Shown here: positions 28,247 through 37,630 of the stretch, piece after piece
Numbering within the stretch: position 1 is the first letter of the stretch
Layout: the number at the start of each line of letters is the position of its first letter
DNA from: Gammaproteobacteria bacterium
GTDB taxonomy: Bacteria > Pseudomonadota > Gammaproteobacteria > Ga0077536
Length of the DNA: 64,000 bases
Direction of reading: 5' to 3'
Assembly: GCA_016209015.1 (NCBI GenBank)
Contig: JACQWY010000047.1
Span: forward strand, 49,290-113,289
Made by a program: the position numbers and the translations under genes
The notes under the pieces: model-generated
The model's database searches: none
The model's input: only the letters and a program-made list of their open reading frames with translations
What the model was told of the DNA's origin: nothing

Positions 28247-29155
28247 ATGGGCGCATACCGTATCACAATCGGCCTGCTGCTGGGTCTGGTCCTCAACGTC
28301 TCGGCAGTGGCGAACCCGGGCAGCGACCCTGAAGCGCTGCGCGAGGACGTCGATCCGCGCCTGCAACGCGCAGTCGACTCGAACCTCGACGCGCTCGGTC
28401 TGCGCAATGCCGCCCGCGACAAGCGCCTGTGCCTCGCCCTCATCGACATCACCCGCCCCGATCACCCGCGGCTCGCCGAAGTGAACGGCGATTACATGAT
28501 GTATGCGGCGAGCCTGCCCAAGATCGCGATCCTGCTCGGCGCCTTCGTCGAGATCGAAGCCGGCCGTCTGCGTCTCGACGACGAGGTCCGCGATTCGCTG
28601 ACGCGCATGGTGCGCGTGTCGTCGAATACGGATGCAACCGCGATGCTGAACCGCGTCGGCAAGACGCGCGTGAACCAGATCCTGCAGTCGGATCGTTTCC
28701 GCCTCTACGATCGCCGCATGAACGGTGGCCTGTGGGTCGGCAAGGAATACGCGAAGGCGAACACCTATGCGCCCGATCCGCTGCACAATCTCTCGCACGG
28801 CGCGACCGCACTGCAGGCCGCGCGCTTCTATTACCTGCTCGAAACCGGGCAGCTCGTGAATCCGCAGCTCACGAAAGTGATGAAGACGATGCTCTCCGAG
28901 CCCGGCATCCATCACAAGTTCGTGAAGGGGCTGGAAGCGCGGCCGGGCGTGAAGATCTATCGCAAGTCGGGCACCTGGGAGCAGTGGCACGCCGACAGCG
29001 CGCTCGTCGAGGCCCAGGGCTACAAGTACATCATCGTCGGCCTCGCCCACGACGCCGCCGGCGGCGACTGGCTCGTGAAGCTCGCGCCGCGTATGCACGA
29101 CCTCATCGTGCCCACCCGCCTCGCCGAGAACCGCAGCGATGTGACGACGCGTTAG
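28247..29155 (+). CDS. exported class A beta-lactamase-like serine hydrolase
   Basis: A 302-residue exported protein of the serine beta-lactamase/DD-peptidase fold. It has a signal peptide (about residues 1-24, ending AVA), the SxxK motif in ASLPKIAIL (about 88-91), an SxN motif SSN (about 125-127) and the KxG motif in RKSGTW (about 242-247). The three catalytic boxes are complete, so it may be active, but true class A beta-lactamases have KTG and a Glu166 region that I do not see clearly. A peptidoglycan-related or other amide hydrolase role is equally possible. It stands alone between the translocase-like gene and pyruvate kinase. A second exported SxxK protein is at 37627-38901. Confidence 0.75.
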   Translation: MGAYRITIGLLLGLVLNVSAVANPGSDPEALREDVDPRLQRAVDSNLDALGLRNAARDKRLCLALIDITRPDHPRLAEVNGDYMMYAASLPKIAILLGAFVEIEAGRLRLDDEVRDSLTRMVRVSSNTDATAMLNRVGKTRVNQILQSDRFRLYDRRMNGGLWVGKEYAKANTYAPDPLHNLSHGATALQAARFYYLLETGQLVNPQLTKVMKTMLSEPGIHHKFVKGLEARPGVKIYRKSGTWEQWHADSALVEAQGYKYIIVGLAHDAAGGDWLVKLAPRMHDLIVPTRLAENRSDVTTR

Positions 29156-29235
29156 CGCGGTTCGCATAGCGCGCGTTTTCAGGAACGCGATCGATGCGCC
29201 TCCTTCGTCGGCACATCCATCTATAGCAAGTCCTG

Positions 29236-30690
29236 CTAGATCCTGAGCAGCGTGATCGTCGGCGTGTTGAGCGCCGGGTGGGCATGAAAGCCCCGCACCA
29301 GCACCACGAAATCCCCGGACTTCCCGAGCCCGAGCTCCGCCGCGACGCGGCGCGCGATGACGTTCGGATTCTCCGTGCCCGCCGCCGCATCGAGCTGCGG
29401 CAGCACGCCCCACAGGAGGCCCATGCGCCGGCAGGTTTCCGGCACCGGCGACACCGCGACGATCGGTGCGGCCGGCCGCGCCGCGCTGATCGTGCCGGCG
29501 GTGACGCCCTGCATCGAGATGACGATCACCCCGCGGACCTGAACCTCGGCGACGAGCTTCGCGACGGCATCCGCGATCGCGTCGCCGAAATCGTCGCGAC
29601 GCTCGGCAGCGGTGCGGACCATGAACGCGGGCGCCGCGTGGGCGTGGAATTCGTAGGACTCGGTCTGACGCGCGATGCGCGCCATCATGGCGACCGCTTC
29701 CACCGCGTGCTCTCCGACCGCGGTCTCGCCGGAAAGCATCACCGCATCCGCGCCGCTCGCGACGGCGTGCGAAACGTCCGTGACCTCGGCGCGCGTCGGC
29801 CGCGCGTTCTGAATCATGGATTCCAGCATCTGCGTCGCGACTATCACGGGCTTGTCGTAACGGCGCGCGAGCGCGATGAGCTGGCTCTGCGCAATCGGCA
29901 CCTGCTCGGGATTGAGCTCGACGCCGAGATCGCCGCGCGCGACCATGATCGCGTCCGCGGCATCGACGATGGCCGCGCTGTTGCGCAGCGCTTCGGGCTT
30001 CTCGATTTTCGCGACGATGCCCGGCCGCCGCGTGCTCGCGTCGACCAGGCGGCGCAGCGTGCGCACGTCCTCCGCGGTCCGCACGAACGACAGCGCGATG
30101 AAATCGACTTCCTGCGCGAGCGCGAACTCGGCGTCGCGCAGATCCTTGTCCGTCAACGATGGCGCCGAGACCGCGACACCCGGCAGATTGATGCCCTTGT
30201 GATCGCCGATCGGACCGCCCGCGATGACGCGACAACGCACGTCCGTCCCGTCCACGGTCTCCACGCGGAGCTCGACCGCGCCGTCGTTCAACAGAATCCG
30301 GTCGCCCGCGCGCACGTCGGCGGCGAGGTCCGCGTATTGCGAGGGAATGATCGTCGCATCACCGGGCACGTCGCGCGTCGTGACGAGCACCTCGGCTCCG
30401 GCGAGGAGCTCGACACGTCCGCCGGCGAAGCGCCCCATGCGGATCTTCGGGCCGCAGAGATCGGCGAGGATGGCGGTGTGGCGGCCGAGCGCGCGCGCTT
30501 CGCTGCGGATCGTGGCGATCACCGCGGCATGGCCGTCCTGCGAGCCGTGCGACATGTTCACGCGAAAGACGTCGACGCCGGCCTCGATGAGCGCACGGAT
30601 CGCCGGCGCGCCGCTCGAGGCGGGCCCGAGGGTCGCGACGATTTTCGTGCGGCGGTACTTCAGTAGATCGAACTCGGTCAGGACCGACAT
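29236..30690 (-). CDS. pyk: pyruvate kinase
   Basis: Glycolytic enzyme converting phosphoenolpyruvate and ADP to pyruvate and ATP, 484 residues. Recognisable pieces are RRTKIVATLGPAS at the start, FRVNMSHGSQDGH, the active-site signature IVAKIEKPEALRN with the catalytic Lys, MVARGDLGVELNPEQVP, and PVIVATQMLESMI followed by the ARPTRAEVTDVSHAV segment. The C-terminal allosteric domain is present. The ATG at 30690 follows a G-rich ribosome site. It lies 77 bases downstream of lon on the same strand. Confidence 0.95.
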   Translation of the reverse strand: MSVLTEFDLLKYRRTKIVATLGPASSGAPAIRALIEAGVDVFRVNMSHGSQDGHAAVIATIRSEARALGRHTAILADLCGPKIRMGRFAGGRVELLAGAEVLVTTRDVPGDATIIPSQYADLAADVRAGDRILLNDGAVELRVETVDGTDVRCRVIAGGPIGDHKGINLPGVAVSAPSLTDKDLRDAEFALAQEVDFIALSFVRTAEDVRTLRRLVDASTRRPGIVAKIEKPEALRNSAAIVDAADAIMVARGDLGVELNPEQVPIAQSQLIALARRYDKPVIVATQMLESMIQNARPTRAEVTDVSHAVASGADAVMLSGETAVGEHAVEAVAMMARIARQTESYEFHAHAAPAFMVRTAAERRDDFGDAIADAVAKLVAEVQVRGVIVISMQGVTAGTISAARPAAPIVAVSPVPETCRRMGLLWGVLPQLDAAAGTENPNVIARRVAAELGLGKSGDFVVLVRGFHAHPALNTPTITLLRI

Positions 30691-30767
30691 GCTGCTGCCC
30701 CCCGTTCCGTAATCCCGTGCGACTGTCGGAGAGCCTGCGCCGGTCGCACCTCGGGCGCAAGCGGGGA

Positions 30768-33161
30768 TCAGGGGAAGACGATCCGGACAATCTCGACGTA
30801 GCGATCGGCGAAATCGACTTTCAGCCCGCGTTTGACGTGCTCGGGCAGCTCGTCGTAATCACCGCGGTTCGCACCGGGCAGGATCGCGCGCTTCACGCCG
30901 GCGCGCTTCGCGGCGACGAGCTTCTCGCGGATGCCGCCCACCGCGAGCACGCGCCCGGTCAACGTGAGCTCGCCCGTCATCGCGATGCCGGCCTTCACCC
31001 GTTGTCTGCGCGCGAGCGAGAGCAGCGCGGTCGCCATGGTCACGCCCGCGCTCGGTCCGTCTTTCGGCGTCGCGCCTTCGGGCACGTGCAGATGGACGAA
31101 GGCCTGATCGAAGAACGCCGCATCGGCGCCGAACTCCTGGAGGTGCGCGGCGATATAGGAGTGCGCGATCTCCGCGGACTCCTTCATCACGCCGCCGAGC
31201 TGACCCGTGACCTTGAAGCCGCGGTTCTTGCTGTGCACCAGCGTCGCTTCGACGTCGAGCGTGGCGCCGCCGAGCGGCGTCCAGGCGAGGCCCGTGACGA
31301 CCCCGATCTCGACCGTCGGCACCTTGCGGCGGAACGGCGGGGGGCCGAGCAGCTCCGCGAGATCACCGCTCTTCACGCTCACCTTCGCGCGCGGATGCTC
31401 GACGACGCGCAAAGCGATCTTGCGCGTGATGCGGCTCAACTGCTTCTCGAGATTGCGCACGCCGGCCTCGCGCGCATAGTTCTCGATGATCGCGCGGAGC
31501 GCCGCGGTGTCGATGCGTGCCTGGCCGGGCTTCAAGCCCGCCTTGTCGCGCTGCTTCGGCCAGAGGTGCTTCTTCGCGATCGCGATCTTCTCCTCGCTCA
31601 GATAGCCCGCGAGGCGGATCATCTCCATGCGATCGAGCAGCGCGCGCGGGATCGTGTCGGGCTGATTTGCAGTGCAGATGAAGAGCACCTTCGAGAGATC
31701 GAAGCGCACGTCGAGATAGTGATCGAGGAAGCCCGCGTTCTGCTCGGGGTCGAGCACTTCGAGCAGCGCCGAGGCCGGGTCGCCCTGGTAGCTCTTGCCG
31801 ATCTTGTCGATCTCGTCGAGCAGGACCACCGGGTTCGCGGTCTTCGCCTCACGGATGGCCTGCACGAACTTGCCGGGCATGGCCCCGACGTAAGTGCGGC
31901 GATGGCCCTTGATCTCCGCCTCGTCGCGCATGCCGCCGACGCTGAAACGATAGAAGCGCCGGCCGAGCGCGTCGGCGATGGAACGGCCGATCGACGTCTT
32001 GCCGACACCCGGCGGGCCGACGAAGAGCAGGATTGAGCCCGCGATCTCGCCCTTCAGCGCGCCGACCGCGAGGAACTCGACGATGCGCTGCTTCACGTCC
32101 GCGAGCCCCTCGTGGTCGCGATCGAGCACGGCGCGGGCATGTTTCAGATCGAGCCTGTCCTCTGAATACACGCCCCAGGGCAGGCCCGTCAGCACATCGA
32201 GATAATTGCGCGTGACGCCGTATTCCGGCGAGCTCGTGTCGAGCAGCGAGAGCTTGCGCATCTCGTCCTCGATGCGCCGGCTCGCGTCGTCCGGCACGAC
32301 GAGGTGTTCGAGCCGGTCGCGGAAGCGCTCGATCTCGAGCGCCTTGTCGTCCTTCTGAATGCCGAGCTGTTGCTGGATTTCCTTCAACTGCTCCTTCAGG
32401 AAGAACTCGCGCTGGCGCTCGCTCACACGCTCTTCGACCTTCTGCCGGATCTCGGACTGCAGGCTCGCGACCTCGAGTTCGTGCTGGACGAGCAGCATCA
32501 CCTTCTCCATGCGCCGGAGCAGCGGCACCGCCTCGAGCACCTGCTGGAGCTCCTCCCGGCTCGCGCTCGTGAGCGCGGCGGCGAAATCCGCGAGCGGCGA
32601 GGCTTCGTCCGGATTGAAGCGCTCGAGATAGGCGCGGAGATTCTCCTTGTAAAAGGGATTGAGCGGCAGCAGCTCGCGGATCTTCGCGATGATCGCCTGA
32701 GCGTAGGCCCGCACCTCGCGCACGTTCTCCGTCGGCGGTTGTGGATAGTCGACCTGCGCGACGAACGGCGGTGTGCGCGACAGCCAGCCGGTGATGCGGC
32801 AGCGGTGCAGGCCCTCGGCGATGAACTGGATCTTGCCCTCGGCACGCATCAGGTTGTGGACGCGGACGACCGCGCCCATGGTGTGAAAACGCTCGGGCGC
32901 CGGCACCGCATCCGCATCGCCGTCGACGAGCACGAGGCCGACGAGGTGCTGCGGTTCGGCGTGCACGCGCTCGAGCGTCGGGCCCCATGCGGCTTCGTCG
33001 AGCACGATCGGCATGGTCTGCGCCGGAAAGAACGGCCGCGCGCGGAGCGGCAGCAGCAGCAGTCGATCGGGCAGGGTCTGATGTAAGCGGGCGGGAATGC
33101 CGGCGGAGCCTTCGTGGGCGGCGGCCGGCGTGCGTTCTTCTTCCACGGATCGGTTTTCCAA
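30768..33161 (-). CDS. lon: ATP-dependent Lon protease
   Basis: A 797-residue cytoplasmic ATP-dependent protease that removes damaged and regulatory proteins. It has the N-terminal substrate domain ([18 protein letters not shown] onwards), a coiled helical region ([20 protein letters not shown]), AAA+ Walker [16 protein letters not shown] with Walker [13 protein letters not shown], and the proteolytic domain with the Ser-Lys dyad: Ser in [10 protein letters not shown] (about 704) and Lys in [11 protein letters not shown] (about 747). The start is uncertain: TTG at 33161, or GTG at 33146 preceded by GGAAAA. It lies 39 bases after the receiver-kinase gene and may be cotranscribed with it and pyk. 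Confidence 0.93.
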   Translation of the reverse strand: MENRSVEEERTPAAAHEGSAGIPARLHQTLPDRLLLLPLRARPFFPAQTMPIVLDEAAWGPTLERVHAEPQHLVGLVLVDGDADAVPAPERFHTMGAVVRVHNLMRAEGKIQFIAEGLHRCRITGWLSRTPPFVAQVDYPQPPTENVREVRAYAQAIIAKIRELLPLNPFYKENLRAYLERFNPDEASPLADFAAALTSASREELQQVLEAVPLLRRMEKVMLLVQHELEVASLQSEIRQKVEERVSERQREFFLKEQLKEIQQQLGIQKDDKALEIERFRDRLEHLVVPDDASRRIEDEMRKLSLLDTSSPEYGVTRNYLDVLTGLPWGVYSEDRLDLKHARAVLDRDHEGLADVKQRIVEFLAVGALKGEIAGSILLFVGPPGVGKTSIGRSIADALGRRFYRFSVGGMRDEAEIKGHRRTYVGAMPGKFVQAIREAKTANPVVLLDEIDKIGKSYQGDPASALLEVLDPEQNAGFLDHYLDVRFDLSKVLFICTANQPDTIPRALLDRMEMIRLAGYLSEEKIAIAKKHLWPKQRDKAGLKPGQARIDTAALRAIIENYAREAGVRNLEKQLSRITRKIALRVVEHPRAKVSVKSGDLAELLGPPPFRRKVPTVEIGVVTGLAWTPLGGATLDVEATLVHSKNRGFKVTGQLGGVMKESAEIAHSYIAAHLQEFGADAAFFDQAFVHLHVPEGATPKDGPSAGVTMATALLSLARRQRVKAGIAMTGELTLTGRVLAVGGIREKLVAAKRAGVKRAILPGANRGDYDELPEHVKRGLKVDFADRYVEIVRIVFP

Positions 33162-33200
33162 AGTTCGTCCCGGTCGGGCCGCCGCGGCGCACCCGGGAAA

Positions 33201-34538
33201 TCAGTTGTTCTGGATGTTCGGCACCCTCGTGATCGCGGACAGGCCCGCGAGGAGGTCCTTCGCCGTCGCGAAGCGATCGTTCGGATCCTTCGCGAGCAGC
33301 ATTTCAATGATCGGCTGGAACCGGCGCAGCGCGTGCGGCAGATAGGGGATCGGCGCGTGCACGTGCTGGTAGACGAGTGCCGGCGCATTGTCCGCGCGAT
33401 ACGGCTTACGGCCGACGAGCATCTCGTAGAAGATGATGCCCGCGCTGTAGAGATCCGAGCGGATGTCGACGACGCCGCCGATCGCCTGCTCGGGCGAGAT
33501 GTAGTTCGGCGTACCGAGCACGCTGCCGAGACGCGTGATGTCGGACGTCTCGTCGAGACGGCGCGAGATGCCGAAGTCCGCGAGCGCGAGGCTGTCGTCG
33601 GAGCGGAACATGATATTGCCGGGCTTCAGATCGCGGTGGATCACGCCCTGGCGGTGCACCGCGTGCAGTCCGTAGGCGATGTGCTCGAGGTAGAGCACAG
33701 CCTCGTTGACGGCGATGCCGTGCTCGATGCGCTGCTTCAGATCGCCGCGCGTGAAGAACTCCATCGCGATGTAGCCGTACTTCTGCGTGAAACCGTGCTC
33801 GATGAAGCGCACGACGTACTGGCTCTCGATCTGCGCGAGGAGCTCGGCTTCGCGAATGAAGCGCTGCAGGATGTTCGGTTCCTTGATCGCGGCGACGTCG
33901 ATGATCTTCAGCACGAGCGTCGTGCGATCCTTCATGCGTTCCGCGAGGTACACGCGCGAGTTCGCGCCCTGGCCGATGAGCCGTACGAAGCGATAGCCGA
34001 TGCGGCGGCCGTCCGGCGTCTGCTCGCCGAGACTGCTCACCGATTCGACGATGCGCTGATCCTCTTCGAGCTTGCGATGGATGTGGCGCTCGGGCTGGGT
34101 GCGCTGGGCCTGTCGTTCGGCGACCGCGACGGCGATGAGTGCGGCGAGCCGCTCGGGCGTCGCGTCCGCCTTCTTGATGAACTCCGCGGCGCCGAGCTTG
34201 ATGGCGCGCGCCGCGACGTATTCGTCGCCCGTCGCGGTCATGAGGATGACGGGCGGGAAGCCGGGAATGTCGCGGAAGCGTTGCAGCCAGGACAGGCCGT
34301 TCTCGACCGTGCCGAGGTCGTAATCGAGGAGCAGCGCGTCGTAAATCGACCATTCGAAGTTCGGTCCCGGGATGCCCTGCTGCTCCGGGTCGTACTCCGT
34401 GACCTCGACATCCGGCATGGCGCGCGCAAGCAGCCGCCGGGCGAGCATCATGTACTCTTTCGAATCATCGACGATGATGACTTTCATACCGGCGGGACGG
34501 TGCTCCTGGGCTCCGCTGACGGCCAGCTCGGGCGGCAT
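33201..34538 (-). CDS. response-regulator receiver / Ser-Thr protein kinase fusion
   Basis: A single protein (445 residues from the ATG at 34538) joining a receiver domain to a eukaryotic-type kinase. Receiver: VIIVDDS, the phospho-acceptor Asp in LLLDYDLG, LMTATGD and the Lys in FIKKAD. Kinase: Gly loop GQGANSRVYLAE, ATP-binding Lys in LVLKIID, catalytic loop VIHRDLKPGNIMF, metal-binding LADFGIS and GTPNYISPEQ. All key residues are present, so two-component input could control Ser/Thr phosphorylation. No histidine kinase is adjacent. Alternative starts are TTG 34568 and ATG 34487; a -10-like CATAAT at 34569-34574 (minus strand) argues against the TTG. Confidence 0.88.
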   Translation of the reverse strand: MPPELAVSGAQEHRPAGMKVIIVDDSKEYMMLARRLLARAMPDVEVTEYDPEQQGIPGPNFEWSIYDALLLDYDLGTVENGLSWLQRFRDIPGFPPVILMTATGDEYVAARAIKLGAAEFIKKADATPERLAALIAVAVAERQAQRTQPERHIHRKLEEDQRIVESVSSLGEQTPDGRRIGYRFVRLIGQGANSRVYLAERMKDRTTLVLKIIDVAAIKEPNILQRFIREAELLAQIESQYVVRFIEHGFTQKYGYIAMEFFTRGDLKQRIEHGIAVNEAVLYLEHIAYGLHAVHRQGVIHRDLKPGNIMFRSDDSLALADFGISRRLDETSDITRLGSVLGTPNYISPEQAIGGVVDIRSDLYSAGIIFYEMLVGRKPYRADNAPALVYQHVHAPIPYLPHALRRFQPIIEMLLAKDPNDRFATAKDLLAGLSAITRVPNIQNN

Positions 34539-34568
34539 GGCCAAATCGGGAATTGCTCGCTGGTTCAA

Positions 34569-34605
34569 TTATGTACCTTATTTTCATCACAATAAAGTTT
34601 AGAAT
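34569..34605. promoter_or_regulatory. AT-rich divergent promoter region
   Basis: This is the most AT-rich patch in the area. On the minus strand CATAAT (34574-34569) could be the -10 for the receiver-kinase gene. On the plus strand TAGAAT (34600-34605) could be the -10 for the exported PEP-synthase-like gene 104 bases further on. The -35 boxes are weak. Confidence 0.4.
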
Positions 34606-34708
34606 CGGCGGCGGCCGCGTCGCCGGCCCGTGCGGCGCCCCGCCCAGGCGTGCCGCAGGATTTCGGCGGCACGCATCCCCGACAGGACCCGCGAGGCTGG
34701 ATATCGAC

Positions 34709-37630
34709 ATGCACCGGAAATTCTTCCCTCTCGCGCTCCTCGCAGCGCTGCTCGCCGCCGGCTCGCCCTGGGCCGCGGCGGCCCCGGACTACCGCGCCTG
34801 GATCGAGGCGATGAAAACCGACCGGCGCGGGCCCTTCGATCAGATCCGGTGGTACTGCAAGGACGGCGAGGTGTTGCCGCCCGGGCCCTACGCCTGCGAA
34901 CCGCACGGCGGCGGCGTCCAGCACGGGCAGTGGACGCCGCGCACGAAGGCGCTGCGCGAAGCCGGCTACTTCGTCGCGAGCTTCCTCGCCGACGCGGATC
35001 CCGCCGCGCTCGCGGCGAGCCGCGGCGCCGGCGAGTTGCCGCAAATCCTCGTCCAGCAGTTCCTCGTTCGCGCGGACGACGGCTGGATCCTGCGCGGGGC
35101 GCGTTACTACCGCGGCGCGTTCCAGGAAGAGGACGAACGCAAGGGCGCGCGCAAGCTGCTGCTGCGTCTCGTCGGGGATCCCGCGGTGCTCGGTACCCGG
35201 CTCGCTTTCCTGCGCACCGCGGCGCGCCTCCTGCCCCACGGCGCGGAGACGCCGTCGGTGCACGAAGTGCGCGAGCTCGCCGCGACGCTCGCCGGCCGCG
35301 ATCCGACGTTCACGGAGCTGCGCAACAAGATCCACACGAGCCTCGAGCCCGGCGATGCCGAGGCGGTGACGCGCTATGCCGCGCACCTCGCCGACGACAC
35401 GCAGAAGGCGGAATACGCCGCGCTCGCCCAGGCGATCGGCGCGCTCTACCGCACGGATCTCGGCGCGACGCTCGACGGCGTTGCCGGGCTTGCGAAAGGC
35501 GACGAGGCCCTGGCCTCCGCCGTCGCCGCGGTGCAGGCCGCGCTCGCCGCGGACGCCGGTCCGCGCGGCCGCTACGCGCTGACCGCCGGCCTCCTCGAAG
35601 CTATCCGCGATCGCCTGCCCGCGATCCAGGGCGAAAAGAAGCGGCTCGCGCTCGTCGATGCGAGCCTCGAGCTCGAGTCCGCGCATTTCGCGGCGGGAGC
35701 GGAGCTCGCACCGGCGCTCGCCGGGCTGTCGCGCCGTGCCCGTCTCGAGCTGCTCGGCACGAGCCTGCGTGCCCAGTACGGCGCGGGCCTCGTCTCGCGG
35801 CGCGAGCTCGACGCTGCGAACGCCGATCTCACGACGCTCACCGCCGCGGATCCCAAGGTGGGCGACTACCACCGCACGCTCGACTACCTCGCCCTGCCGC
35901 CGACCTGGGCGACGCAGGCCATGCGCCGCGAATTCGGCGCGGCGATGGCGAAGCTCGACGACATCGAGCCGAAAGCGGATCTCTTCGTGCAGGACCAGCT
36001 CCGCGGCAGTCCGCTGTTCTTCTTCGCGAAGCTGATCGACGGCCTCGTGCGCGACGCCGACCGTCTCGCCGGCGTGCGGAGCGAGCTCTTCGGCGCGGAT
36101 GTCGGCACGGGCTTGCGCAGTCTCAACCCGGGCCTCGCGCGCGGCGTGCTCCGACTCGCGCAGGGCCACGACTTCACGAAGCTCGAACCGGACGGCATCT
36201 ATCTGCTGCCGGAGACGGTGTCCGATCTGCCGCCCGTGCGCGGCATCCTCACGCAGGGCGAAGGCAATCCGCTGTCGCACGTCCAGCTCCTCGCGCGCAA
36301 TCTCGGCATCCCGAACGTCGGCGTCGACACGGCCGTCGTCGAGCGCCTGAAGCCGCACGAGGGCGAACGCGTGATCCTCGCCGTGAGCCACGGCGGCTCG
36401 GTGCGCCTTTTGCCCGACGGCGGCGCGAACGCCGCGCTCTTCGATGAGGACACGAAGGCGACGGACAAGCCGCGCCTCATCCACGTCGAGGCCGACAAGC
36501 TCCAGCTCGATCGGCGCGAGTTCATCGATCTCGCGGCGCTGCGCGCGAGCGATTCCGGCCACCTCGTCGGCCCGAAAGCGGCGAAGCTCGGCGAGCTCAA
36601 GCAGCATTTCCCGGAAGCCGTCGCCGAGGGCGTCGCCATTCCGTTCGGCTTCTTCCGCGGCCTGCTCGAGCAGCCCATGCCGGACGGGAGCGGCACGGTG
36701 TTCGACTGGATGCGCGCGAACTATCGCGCGCTCGCGGCGCTGGCGCCGGAGGATCCCTCACGCGCGACGGCGACGGAAGCGTTCCGCGCGAAGCTCGAGG
36801 CCTGGGCCCGCCACGCCGATCCCGGGCCCGAATTCCGCGCCGCGCTCGCCGCGAAGCTCGCGGAGAAATTCGGGGCCGACGGCAGCTACGGGGTGTTCGT
36901 GCGCAGCGACACGAACGTCGAGGATCTCGCGGGCTTCACCGGCGCCGGACTCAATCTGACGGTGCCGAACGTCGTCGGCTTCGAGAACATCATGAATGCG
37001 CTCTCAGAGGTCTGGGCCTCGCCGTTCTCCGCGCGCTCCTTCGCCTGGCGCCAGAGCCTCATGGACGAGCCGGAGCACGTCTATCCCGCGGTGCTGCTGC
37101 TGCGCGGTGTCGACAACGAGAAGTCGGGCGTGATGGTCACGCGCGACGTCGACACCGGCAGCCCGGAGTGGCTCTCGATCGCCGTGAACGAAGGCGTCGG
37201 CGGCGCGGTCGACGGGCAGGCTGCAGAGTCGCTCCGGGTGCGCACGACCGATGGCGCCGTGCGGCTGCTCGCGCAGGCGACGGCCGCCGAGCGTCGCCAG
37301 CTCGATCCGGCCGGCGGGATCGTCGCCCTGCCGACGAGCGGCAGCGATTACGTGCTGCAGCCCGCGGAGATTGCGAAGCTCGTGACGCTCGCGAAGGAGA
37401 TCCCGGAACGCTTTCCGCCGATCGTCGATGCGAGCGGCGCACCGGCGCCCGCGGACATCGAATTCGGTTTCGTGAAGGGCGAGCTCCGGCTCTTCCAGCT
37501 CCGCCCGTTCCTCGAGAACGCGCGCACGCGTAGCCTCGGTTACCTCAATACGCTCGACGCCGGGCTCGCCGCGAACGCGGCGCAAGCCGTGCCGCTCGAT
37601 GCCGTGCCGTCCGCCCGATATACGCCATGA
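34709..37630 (+). CDS. exported PEP synthase/PPDK-like protein
   Basis: A 973-residue protein with a clear signal peptide (RKFFPLALLAALLAAGSPWA, then AAAAPDY). A helical region is followed by a phosphohistidine swivel domain, ILTQGEGNPLSHVQLLARN (about residue 515-533, with the His that carries phosphate), and then an ATP-grasp pyruvate phosphate dikinase N-terminal domain: LVGPKAAKLGELKQHF (about 620) and YGVFVRSDTNVEDLAGFTGA (about 730). The swivel domain precedes the ATP-binding domain, as in some atypical family members, and the PEP/pyruvate barrel seems missing. Export of an ATP-grasp protein is odd because ATP is not available in the periplasm. Its stop overlaps the ATG of an exported SxxK hydrolase. 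Confidence 0.8.
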   Translation: MHRKFFPLALLAALLAAGSPWAAAAPDYRAWIEAMKTDRRGPFDQIRWYCKDGEVLPPGPYACEPHGGGVQHGQWTPRTKALREAGYFVASFLADADPAALAASRGAGELPQILVQQFLVRADDGWILRGARYYRGAFQEEDERKGARKLLLRLVGDPAVLGTRLAFLRTAARLLPHGAETPSVHEVRELAATLAGRDPTFTELRNKIHTSLEPGDAEAVTRYAAHLADDTQKAEYAALAQAIGALYRTDLGATLDGVAGLAKGDEALASAVAAVQAALAADAGPRGRYALTAGLLEAIRDRLPAIQGEKKRLALVDASLELESAHFAAGAELAPALAGLSRRARLELLGTSLRAQYGAGLVSRRELDAANADLTTLTAADPKVGDYHRTLDYLALPPTWATQAMRREFGAAMAKLDDIEPKADLFVQDQLRGSPLFFFAKLIDGLVRDADRLAGVRSELFGADVGTGLRSLNPGLARGVLRLAQGHDFTKLEPDGIYLLPETVSDLPPVRGILTQGEGNPLSHVQLLARNLGIPNVGVDTAVVERLKPHEGERVILAVSHGGSVRLLPDGGANAALFDEDTKATDKPRLIHVEADKLQLDRREFIDLAALRASDSGHLVGPKAAKLGELKQHFPEAVAEGVAIPFGFFRGLLEQPMPDGSGTVFDWMRANYRALAALAPEDPSRATATEAFRAKLEAWARHADPGPEFRAALAAKLAEKFGADGSYGVFVRSDTNVEDLAGFTGAGLNLTVPNVVGFENIMNALSEVWASPFSARSFAWRQSLMDEPEHVYPAVLLLRGVDNEKSGVMVTRDVDTGSPEWLSIAVNEGVGGAVDGQAAESLRVRTTDGAVRLLAQATAAERRQLDPAGGIVALPTSGSDYVLQPAEIAKLVTLAKEIPERFPPIVDASGAPAPADIEFGFVKGELRLFQLRPFLENARTRSLGYLNTLDAGLAANAAQAVPLDAVPSARYTP

